A DNA stretch of 64,000 nt from Astropecten irregularis (lineage: Eukaryota > Echinodermata > Asteroidea > Paxillosida > Astropectinidae): positions 12,251,662-12,315,661 of the forward strand of contig OZ020252.1 in the NCBI GenBank assembly GCA_963971285.1, read 5' to 3'. Below are positions 46,301 to 58,300 of this stretch, one piece after another (the stretch's first letter is position 1; every line of letters starts with the position of its first letter). Under the pieces are notes generated by a model. It saw only the letters and a list, made by a program, of their open reading frames with translations, did not search any database and was not told the origin of the DNA. Both the position numbers and the translations under genes were made by a program.

Positions 46301-49300
46301 CTAATTACCTCTCATTTGGACTATGTTAACTCTGTAATGTACGGCATGCCTCAATTTTTATTTGACAAACTGCAGCGATTACAGAACAATGCTGCTCGAT
46401 TGGTTTTAGGTTTACATAAGTATGATAGAATTTCACATTCACTTAGGGATCTGCACTGGCTCCCAGTTCGTGAGCGAGTCCATTTTAAGATTTTATTTTT
46501 AATCTTTAAGGTATTGCATAACAAAGCGCCTGCATATTTAACAGACTTAATTGTAAAATCCGATTCTGCTTACAGTCTACGTAGTCGAGACACAATATTT
46601 CTTAATGTGCCTCGTTCTAAAAATAAACTAAATGACAGGGCATTTGCCGTTGCAGGGCCAAAGTTGTGGAATTCTTTGCCACAACATTTTAAGAAAATCA
46701 CGGCAGAAAATGAATTCAAAAGTGCAATAAAAACACATCTCTTTAATAAATGTTACAAGTAATTAAGTACCAATTTTATTAAATTAATTTTAATTTATTT
46801 TAATTTTAAAATTCTTAGTAACTTTTATTGATTATGAATTGTGTAATTTTTTTTTTCATGTTAATTTTAAAATGTTATGTTTTATTCATTTTTATTCATA
46901 TTTGTAAGAACTTTGTATATAGGGCTCAACATTGTAAAGCGCTTTTGAATATCGATTTTTTATATATAGAAATAGCGCTATAGAAATGAAATAAATGTTA
47001 AATGTTAAATGTTAAGACCAATCCATTAAATATTTTTGACTGTATAAGTTTATCATGTTAATATGCAATCTGGGCTTGCCCTTCACCAACATGGATGAGC
47101 ACTGTGTACTCAGTGCTTGTGAGTGCACGTGAAAAAATCACGTGCTGGCTCAGGTGGGATTCAAACCCACGACCTCCTGCTTACTAGTGCAGATGCCATA
47201 CCACTAGGCCACCGAGCTAGCTGGGGTCAGCAGTGAAGAAACAGACTCCTCGATTGTTGGTAGCAGATATTCTTTAATGCATCAACAACGATGATAGAGT
47301 CCTGTGTGGCAAAACAAACAGTAAACAATTACAAAATGTGTGAAACTGTAAACAAGCCCAAGGACTAACCGATGACAATATACGAAAATGTAATTAACAA
47401 AGAAGGTTACGACTTACAAACTAAGTGGAACTGGTATGGCAAGACCAAGTTATAACTAGTAAACCAAGCAACACTTAATGAAGTTGGCTTGCATAAGGCA
47501 CTGAGTGCTGCTGTTACTTCCGCATTAGAGAAATGTAATACGTAGTGCCCTCTGGCGATAATATAGAGACCTATTGGTGGAAACTCATGTTTATCATGTT
47601 ACTTTTGGCATTATTATTGTTTCTCATCCAATCTCAGAAATTCTATTGAATAAGATTGATTTACGTTTCTTGAATGCAAAGAATAGTCTTTCTGTCTTGA
47701 AAGTACTAGTAAAACGGATATTGAAAACAGATGAGAGTTTGCCAATGTGTTATTTGTGTTTTAAAAAATGTATATGGGAAGTTTCATATTTGTATTAACT
47801 AGAGTATAATATATTTAAAAAAAATAAAATCTTCCTATTTCTGGATGGTTAAATCAAATTTGTGTAATTCTCTCGCTGAGGGTGCTACACATATATTGAT
47901 ACAATGTGTGAACGCAGTTTACCCGCGTAAATTGATGACGTGCAATGGGGTAGTCGCCACCGGGCAGCAGGATTACGCATGCGTGATAGCCGTCGGCGAG
48001 TCCCTTCATGCGTCATCACCAATGCAAATTAGGTAAAAACATGATCACCTTTTCAAATACACAAAATGTCTTTGGCATCGGCTCAAAATCGGCAAATTTG
48101 TGGTCCTTTTTCTGGGATAGGAAATCCTTCCATTTTTTGTTCTTATTATGTAAGTATAGGAAAACTATTCAAATAGTCATTCATGAGGAAAAATTGATAT
48201 TTCTCTATCCGTTTTACTAGGTCTTTTATAATTGCTGGTTATTTTTACATATTAGGTTCCACTACTTGCTGGCGTGTGACGCGCCAAGCCTCGTGGTTCG
48301 GCGCCCCTCATACGTAACAGAAAGGATATATTTTTCTTGTCTATCTTTCATGTTTTTAAAGCTAACATTATTTTTAAAAGAGCATGTTTTGAAAAATCAA
48401 ACATATTTTTTACGACTCTGATGCATTTCCAACATGTTCTTCTAAAAATAATGTGTCGGTTTTAAAAACATGTTAACTTCTGAAAAATATATCGCTTTTT
48501 GTGTTCCAAGCTTTTTGACTCGATTTCTGCTTCGTAAATGTCACCTTGTATTTGTATTTAAGGTCAGTTGCTATGCAGATAATATATGGGTTGTCTTAAA
48601 GTCTGAACAGTATACAAATATCACATGGTTTGAGGGTGGATTCTATAGCTCCCAAGGTGTTGGCATGGATGTAGATCTGACATTACTGAACAAGAATTGA
48701 TTTGTTCCCACGTCCAATTTGTGTTCCCTAAAGAGAAATTTGCGAAAGAAAATCGTAAAATTTTACGTACAGAAAAAACATAAGAATAAACAGCGCCCTC
48801 ACTCGGTAGAAAGTAATTATCTACATAATAAAACTATAGGAACTGCATACCCGTGCTAATTTTATTACCGATGTAAAACCCTTTACATGATTGAAAACTG
48901 ATCAAACTTCAATGTAATTATTTCTAGGGACATTTTAATTGTCGTTTTAATTAAAGGATAGTTAGGTGAATGCCTGAATGGAAAATATGACACATGTTTG
49001 TGAAGATGTTGCTCCCAGCAAACTGCTGCTGCAATTTGGCATTTTTATGTATGAGAGTCGGTTTTTGAAAACACTGTGAAATTATTCTAATGGCTGTTTT
49101 GTTTTGAAATGTCAAATTTCCACCACGAACAATGAAAAGACATTATGCAAAAGAATGGTCTTACACAAAAGACTGGCCCTACAGTTTATAGCATTTTGTT
49201 TGATTTTTTTTATTATGACTTTATAAATTTGTTCCGAAAACAGAGATTTCACCACTTCATTTTGTGATGGGCTCCATACAATAGTCTTTACCAGTAAACA

Positions 49301-52300
49301 AACATTGCATTTATCATAAAGAATTAAATAAAAATATGACTGAAATTCCAACGAAGGATGTTAAAATTTTATATTATAAACAATTATAACAATAACATTA
49401 TCTTGCTCATAACACTAAATATACCCCAAATAATATATTTTCTTAGGATACATTAGCTACATGTGTGCTTTTGCAATGAGCTGCATGTAGGGTGAAAAGT
49501 GAAATATATGATTGCAAAGGTGGGTAAAAAAGAGTACTTACACTTTACACTGTCACTTACACTGTCTGATCCATCACGTGTAGACATGAAAATAATACCA
49601 CTGTGAAAGTTTAAGCTTAATCGGCCATCTGAGTCCCAAGAGAATATTATTGAAAAACTTAGTCAATTCTTTTCTTATAAAATATAAAGAATACTATAGT
49701 TTTTATCATGCGTGACAGGATATTTCTGTTTGTGTTTTGTAAAAAAGAAATATACATCTTGGACAGAAATATTTGAACAGCAAAATCATGTGAGATTATA
49801 CAGTGTGTGTGGCTTAAAATAAAGATTCCTTTGTGGGAATAAAGTCATATATGCAACTATATTGAAGTCTCAACCTCATTGTGATAATTGTTTTGTTTTC
49901 TTTGTCATCAAATCTTTTTATTGTAATTTTATTTAGATTAAATATTCTGGTAGGTTCAAAACGTCAGGCATTCCCAAGAATGATTATTTTAGGCTCTTAT
50001 TTTGGTTGATGAGCAGTTTGCATCAGTTTGTTACTTCCTCATCATTTAGAAATTTGCTGGGAGAAACATCTTCAAAAACATGTGTCATATTTTCCATCCA
50101 GCATTCACCTATTTTTCCCATAATTAAAATGACAAATAAAATGTCCCTAGAAATAATTACATATAAGTTTGATCAGTTTCCAATCATGTAAAGGGTTTTA
50201 CATCGGGAATAAAATTAGCATGGGTATGCAGTTCCTATAGTTTTATTATGTAGATTGTAGATAATTACTTTCTACCGATTGAGGGCGCTGTTTATTCTTA
50301 TGTTTTTTCTGTACGTAAAATTTTACGATTTTCTATCGCAAATTTCTCTTTAGGGAACACAAATTGGACGTGGGAACAAATCAATTCTTGTTCAGTAATG
50401 TCAGATCTACACCCATGCCGAATGGGAACAAATTCGGTGATGATGGTCACGTAACTCAAAAACTAAAGCGAATTTGGCCTCATGGCCCACGGACTAAGAG
50501 GGTAGCTAGAATCGAACTCCACCCAAAATGAACCATGTGATATTTGTTTTACTGTACCTCATAAATATTGTTTATTGTCCACAATTTTGTTGAGAAGTGG
50601 AGCAAAACGTTCATGTTTTCCATGTAGGGCGAAGTTCACGAACGCGCACTGCAAACTTTGCCTAGGATGCGCAGTGAGATGTTACATGTGAAACAGTTCC
50701 TTAGGAGATAATTCCCTGGCCTAGCTACTCGCTGGTGATCAGCAAATTGGGATTCAGCTCTAGGTCATGAGTATTTATGAGGTATTTCATTCATAATAAT
50801 TAGCCAAATACATTGCAATCTTCTGATCTGTAAATTTCTTATATTACTTATGTAGAGCCAGCCGTTGCTTCAAGTGATGCAACTAATATGGAATGTTCCA
50901 TTGTGAGAGATGGAAACAGCTATGTCATCAATGGCCGGAAATGGTGGAGTAGTGGTGAGTCTTGACAATTTATACAAATTTATATTTTTAAGTAAATGAT
51001 AAGTAAATTGAACATGCTGTTTTCTATGTGTTACCCGGCAAATGGTTGTTTGTACAAGTTTTTATTCAAGCACCTTGTAAGGAAAGAAGGTTGACCATTT
51101 GCATGGACACTCGTCCCCTTTGGGAAACGGAGCACGTGTCAATCAGGGCTATGTCCTTGGGGAGATTCCGGGATCACCACCAAGAGCTAGAACGAGGACT
51201 TCTTGTGGGCCACTCCTCCATTGCCTCGTGGAAGAGCTCAAGAACCTTGATGCTACGGGCAGGCACACAGATTGGCGACTTCCCCTTCACTCTAGCAAAG
51301 GCAGACTTCCTTTCGTCATTCTCGGCAATCTCATACACTAGTAGTGCCTTCGCCCATTGGTCCACCACACGCAGTGAGACCGCTCAACACGCGGACAGTC
51401 AATACCTTGACACCTGGGGAGGCCACTTCCACCTTCTTGGGCAGCTTCAGTAGGTCCAGGGAGTATTCTTGGACCGATTCTCCTTGTGTCTGCACTCGGC
51501 CGTAGAAGTCCTGCCAGTGGGTTGACAGGGTTTCATGGCAGGCGTACGTCTTGAGGATGTGGTTGATGAACTCCTCTGAGCAGGGGGACAGAGCCGGATC
51601 TCTGCCCGGGCACCGCCGGTGAGTTGGTCAAGGACCAGCTGTGTCTCTTCATCATCTGGCAGTGACATGTCCTGTGTCATTCTGGTCATGTCCTCTGCCC
51701 ACTCCCGCACTTCTGGGTCCTTGTCGCTGGTAGGCCGACCTGCCAGTTTCGTGCCACGGTCGCAGGGCACAAGATCACCTTCGGCTTGTTGGCATTGCTC
51801 TTCTCGGTCTTGATTGCCCTCCAGCTTAATAGCAACCAGTGCCTTGATCTGCTCCTGTAGTGCCTACATCCTTGTCACTAGTCACAACACCTACCTATTT
51901 TTCTTTTGCTTTACTTGTATCCTGCTCACAACGCTTTTACCCGGCAAATGGTTCTTTGTACAAGTTTTTATTCAAGCACCATGTAAGGAAAGAAAAAAAG
52001 GTCGATGTGTAATCTACAAAGTTCAGTCCTCCAGGTTTGAAGGATTAAAAAACTGCAAATTTTAGCCAAAACCTCTTCCAAGGTAGGTATGCTGAACTGT
52101 TTTCTAGCAACGGCTTTATTCAGCATTCGTAGGTCGACGCATACCCTGATACTGCAGTTTGGGGCAATCACAATTGGGGTGCACCATTCAGTAGGCTCTG
52201 TGATGCGGGAGATGATTCCTTGCTTCTCCATTTTGTCAAACGGGATGTGTAGACTGTAGTGTGGGGTCTCGAAGCTTGAGGGTGTGGTAAACATGTAAAG

Positions 52301-55300
52301 GCAAGATGTCTACCTCAGACACAGCGTCTAGCATGAAGTTGACTGGTTTGTCTTCAACGAGGATAGTCTGGCGCCATGAAGTGGGTGATTGGTCATCACT
52401 ACTGGATACAGATCCAACGAAGAGTTCATCTTCATCTCCGGAGTCCTGTGAAGCGGTGACTGCATGGGTGTGTTTAGGTTTGTGGCAAGAGTTACATGTC
52501 TGGCCTTTGGCAGGGCATGATTGATGAGTTGCATCATACCTGCAGTTGGGACACTTGGCTTGTCTGGGAGCAGGCTGGGCCAGTCGGCTGATCATAAACT
52601 GACCAAACATGTCACATTTTGCAATGCAAAAGAGATGGGTTGCCTGTTGTTGTAAATGGTATAATTGGGCAAAATGAAATCAAATAATTGTCTTTTTTTT
52701 CTCAGAAAATGACAATGAGGTTTTTTACTTTTATCAATATTCAAGAACATAATAAAAGTTTGTTTTTTTGTAGGTGCCGGTGATCCACGCTGTAAAGTAG
52801 CCATTTTAATGGGACTTACTCCTAACAAGGATAAATCCAGGTAGACTTCTAGCTATCTGTCAATCTATCTATTAAACCTTCATTCATTGTAGTCAAATCC
52901 AGAGATAGTGAACCTTTACTTTACTAATGTGTGACACACATCCCAACTTTTATTTCCATAAAGTTTATCATAAAGGTATAATACATGATTGGTTAAGGTC
53001 ACATAACAGCACTCATAATTTGCCTAAACCAGCATTTACATGAATCCATAAACCTTTGAAAATTTGAGCTCAATCGGACATCTGAGTCATGAGAAAAACA
53101 GCAAAAACCTGACTCAATTTTTCCTATAAAACGTAAAGAATGATCTTTTGATCTTACCCCAAGATCAAAACTGTTTTCGGTCTTTGTTTTACTAATTTCT
53201 GGATAAATTCACCATTTTGGATGGAAATAATTTAATGGTATGTTTCTACCAGCACCATCTTCATATCCTGAAATTTATAAGTAAATCTGTGAACATTTCT
53301 GTTTGGGTATGTTACCAATCCTGTACTGTACCTTTAAGTCTAAGTGAACAGAAGTCAAAGGGAATTGGTTCCACTGCTGTAACAGTTTCCAGTTATCCAA
53401 AGACGCCTCATCCACTTTGGCCATTAAATATTTTGTAACCCCATGCACATGTGTGTTTGTTAGCAAAGTGTGTGTATACATGTATAGCTATGGTGATATT
53501 TGGGGATTTTAGCACCTGTTAAGTTCACTCTGAACATATTCATTAAGCACACACAACATTGAATAATAATTAATTCTATTTCAGATTGTCTTGAATGCTA
53601 GGGTGAGGTGCTCTAGAGGATGGATATGTTTATGTTTGTGAATGATATCAACAAGTATAAAAAGTCTGACCATCAAACCACTTGTAGTGTCTAGGAGGGT
53701 ATCTGATGTCAGAAGTTAACAGAGATGCCACTTATACTGTTTTCACACAGCTCTGAAATTACCCGGGGAAGTAATTACCCGGGTAGTTATCCGTACCCGG
53801 GTAAAAAGTAACCTGGAGAATCAGTTTCACACTACAAAATTAACCCCGTAATTCAGCTTTACCCACTTGGCGCATACCCGGGTAAGTTGTGACGGCATTC
53901 ACACTATCGAAGCGCGGACCCGGAGAATGTGACTAGGCCTAGCCTACATCTGCCCTCTCAAAATCCATTGCGCTCACAGCCGCTTGGCCGCTTGATCATA
54001 CTACTTTTGAATTTTCTTTGGTGTCAAAGAAGAAAGCGGTATCTAGCACACATCCAAGTTTTTTTGTTCTTTTGGACGGAATTTTACCAGTTTTACCGGT
54101 CTCTTGCAACATTTTCCTACTCGAAGTGTCGATCGCAAAAGGCCGGTGTCAAGGTATTGACTGTCCGCGTGTTGAGTGGTCTCACTGCGTGTGGTGGACC
54201 AATAAGGCCATGATGTGTCACACCATTCATGCGCACATCATGACGGAAAGGTGTGCTGAGTTGTTTATGTCCTAGCTTGCTGTCCGTACCGCACGCACCA
54301 TCGAGTAGACTATCCCGTATCCCATGTACGTACGTGTGTTTTCGGAATGGCAGACATTTGAGCTTGTGACACTGGAATGAAATTTCGTGCGAGCACGTGG
54401 AAGTTCTGCATATTAGTACACACACTATTGTTGATTGGTACCCTGTAATTCGTCAAAATAATAATAGTGGACGGAAGCTTGCTACAAGGTACCGGGTACG
54501 GAACGCAATACGTCATTGCCGTCCAATCATTGCGCTGCGCTAAGAAATTACATCATGCCATGACGGTTTACTTCCGGGTTTGCGTCCAGCACGCGGTGAC
54601 TTCCCAACAGACGTACCCGGGTAGGAAAACTGGGCGAGCATTCACACATCCAACGATAACCCGGATAATTTTCTCAAGGCTGCCGTTAACCCTGCGATTG
54701 GTGGGTTAACCCACCTTGCGAGCATGGTTAAAAATTACCTGGGTTAAGTAGGATTTTGAGGCAGTTAACTCGGAGAATGTCTAACCCGGAGAAGTGTTGT
54801 GTGAATGCTCCAAGTGATCCAGGTAATCTCGGGGTTACATTTTTCGTTAACCCCGAGATTACCCGGGTAAGAGCTGTGTGTGAAACCGGTATTACAAGGT
54901 TTTAGCCTGGATTCAGGTTTGTTTCTCAAACATTGACAAATATTTGATAGTACTTGATTTTGTCTGAAACATCCAGAAAACACATTGTTTGAAAGGGGGT
55001 AAGGGTGGTTTCAGGTTTTTCTGGGCCGGGTAAAGGTGTTTCAGGTTTTTCATGAAATTTTGATGGCATCTCTGGTTAATAAAGGTGGAGAATGAGATAC
55101 AATGTTTGATGAAATACAATGTTATACATTTCAGACATGAGCAACACAGCATGATCATTGTGCCTATGGATGAACCAGGTGTTAAGAAGATACGACCTCT
55201 GACAGTGTTTGGAAACCCAGGTTTGTTTGCTGTGCTACTCTGACATTCTACTCATCAGTAGGTCTAACAAACAAAGGCAACTTGGTCAGGGAAAGGTCTT

Positions 55301-58300
55301 TCACACGCTTTTTTTACACTCTAGAAAAGATGTTATGTTATTTTTGTACAGTTGTGAGGAGGGTTGACGGGGCAATGGGCGTCACCTAGGTTGGGCTGTG
55401 GGGTAAGGGGGGACACTGGCACGCAGGTTCTGAAGGATCAGCAAGGTTTCGCAAGAGGCAAGATTCTGGTTCTCGGTCATCTTTTTCTTGATTAGGCGTT
55501 CAGGACATTCGGGTGACAAACCTGCAACCTGTAACAATCAGGGCAGGCAGTGTATACAAACAGTTACACATGAATGTGGTTTACTACTGAATATAACATG
55601 ACATAAAATTAAGATTATAATGTCAGAAAGGAAGTCAAGTGATTTCCTGCATCAAAATTTTGACTCAGGAAATCATGTGATCATTTTGATAGATCCATTT
55701 CCAGTCGTTTAAAAACTTTTGAACTATGCACAATTTACTTTTTGTTTAATCACTCTTTTTTAACCAAAAACAACTATATTTGACCTAAGTGTTCCCTCTT
55801 TTAAATCAGGAATTTCCAACACGAACAGGCAAAATAAATACATGCGAAATTAAATTTTGTATAAAAGTCCGGTCACTGCGGGTGCATTACCACCTCGTGG
55901 GGGCTTGCGACGCATTCAGCACGAAGCATGGGCCTGTGATAACCAGTGCGAGTACGCGCGGCCTGCAAGTTGACTGAGTCACTCACCCGGTCCCCGTTGC
56001 ATTTTTGGGGGAGGGGGGATCATCGAGCGGAGCAGGAAAGCCTCGAGATAATTTCTAGTCATACATGAAAATCATTCCATGCCCTCAAAATCTTTAATCA
56101 TTATCAAAATTGTATTTTGTGTATTCATGTGGAAATCATTTTGGTCCTTCGAAAGGAACAGATCGCAAACATTGCGTCAACTCGCAAACATTGCGTCAAC
56201 TCGCAAACATAGCGTCAACTCGCAAACATAGCGTCAACTCGCAAACATTGCGTCAACTCGCAAACATTGCGTCAACTCGCAAACATTGCGTCAACTCGCA
56301 AACATTGCGTCAACTCGCAACATTGCGTCAACTCGCAACATTGCGTCAACTCAAAATCATTGCGTCAACTCAAAAACATTGCGTCAACTCGCAAATATAG
56401 CGTCAACTCGCAAACATTGCGTCAACTCGCAAACATTGCGTCAACTCGCAAACATTTCGTCAACTCGCAAACATTGCATCAACACAAAAACATTGCGTCA
56501 ACTCAAAATCATTTTGTGAATAATTCTGAAAAGCCATATGTTTTCAACAGACAGACGGATTTGTTTATGATTTGCCAATTATATTTGCATCGTGTACAGG
56601 TTGAACGTACATGTATCGCGTTCCTGGAATAATTCTCATATGGCAGCTGCAACATTTAGTCACAGCTACGAGTACCAGTCTAAAACCATTGGTGTGCCAC
56701 ATCCGTCTAACATCCGGCTGGAAATGCGTATACGCTAACCTTTGACCTTTTTTTGATTTCCGTTAATTATCCCTAATTAAACAACATATTTGTGATTTTT
56801 TTTTTCACAAAAACCTTCATCAAGTGTTCTAGAAATACTCTGCACTCTTAATTTTGTGGACTTTAAAGCCAGCGTGTACCTTTAACATGTACACATGTAC
56901 AGTATTTAAGGAATAATAGTCATATTGCACCGATCCAGTTGGCCACACCCCTTGACAAATTGACCAATCACAACACGTTATTTAAGGTCAGACAAATTGC
57001 CACCGTATGTACAAGGCAATTTTTTTTACAAATCCTAGTTTTATTCTTAACCATGGTTAAGCGGTGTTTATATTTTCATTGTAATCCTGACCTTGTTTCC
57101 CTGGCTGAGAGGATATGTATATTTTTGATGGAGAGAATTAAAGTGCCTTCGGTGGTTGATGGTGTGTAACGCTTCATGTGTGGGCGATCGTGACATGTTG
57201 TGTGCGTGCACATGTGCGTTGTTGCTTGGATGTTGCTATGGTGGGCGTGGCCTACTGGATTGGTGTATTATTTCACAACAAGAGTTTTTGTAACTCGCTT
57301 ATTAAGTGTGAGGTAATAACTAATATGGCCATCTTATTTCACTGAAATGTCACAATAGTGGACATTTTAGGTAAATGTACAAATATTGTTCAAATGTTTG
57401 AATGATATATCTTTTTGATTTATGTTTTCAAACAGATGCTCCGCATGGTCATTTTGAGATTGAATTTCCAAATGTGCGTGTTCCAGCTTCAAACATGATC
57501 CTTGGTGAGGGGCGTGGCTTTGAGATAGCTCAAGGGCGTTTAGGGTCAGCACGCATCCATCATTGCATGCGTGCTATTGGTCTTGCAGAAAGGACTTTTC
57601 AGTTGATGTGTAACCGAGCTTATAAGCGAAAGGCATTTGGCAAACAACTAGCAGCAATGGTAAGATCGTAAGAAAATAAAGGGAAATTTTAGTAAACAAT
57701 TTGTAATATGGCAAAATAGACAATCAAACACTCCTCCCCCAAAAAGAGATGAGATTGCAATACCTTTAATGATTTTGGTTTTTTGTTGGAGTTAGCATTA
57801 TTGCAGGGTCAGTAGGCCTACTTTAGGCATAAAGGATACTGCAATGTTGTTGTGTGTTTTTCTTTACAACATTTTGAAATGTTAAGCTTCTCCACATTTC
57901 TTTGTTTTAAAGGGATTGCATACGTTTGGTAATTTGAGCCTATTGTTTGTTTCAAACCAATATAATTGTATATATATACAAAAAAACTAACCTGTGAAAG
58001 TTTCAATTCAAAAGGTGGTAGCGTTTGTGAGATTTTGGCGACAAACTAGAGCGGTTATTTCACGCCAGATAACAGTTAGTCAATAGCTGAGAAGCGTTAC
58101 GGCCATAACGCTTCTCAGATTCATAATTTTTGGAGATAAAAAGTGACATATTTTTCCATAACCGCGGTACTTCGAATTGAACGTTTCTCAATATGCATTA
58201 TACTATCCAAAGCAGCTGTACTTCTCACCAAGTAAGTTTTTATTGCCATAAATTTTCAGAGTCATTACCAAACGTATGCAATGCCTTTAAGGCCTTTTCA

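Larger units (their letters stand above)
51031..52620 (-). mobile_element. Ty3/gypsy-like remnant, rearranged
   Basis: Minus-strand pieces are in an unusual order. A zinc-knuckle/protease/RT segment lies at 52610-52050. A 57-bp repeat (51937-51993) follows, then a gag-like segment (about 51860-51100), then the same 57-bp repeat again (51031-51088). Gag normally precedes protease and RT, so the order is permuted or two fragments lie in tandem. All frames are broken. It sits in ACAD intron 5. Confidence 0.7.

Noticed and set aside
47147..47218. Functional tRNA gene
   Set aside because: An eight-base anticodon loop and a mismatched first acceptor pair argue for a tRNA-derived pseudogene or SINE head.
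56163..56518. Regularly spaced short repeats that could be mistaken for a CRISPR array
   Set aside because: The 19-bp units are directly contiguous with no unique spacers, lie inside a eukaryotic transposable element, and no cas genes exist.
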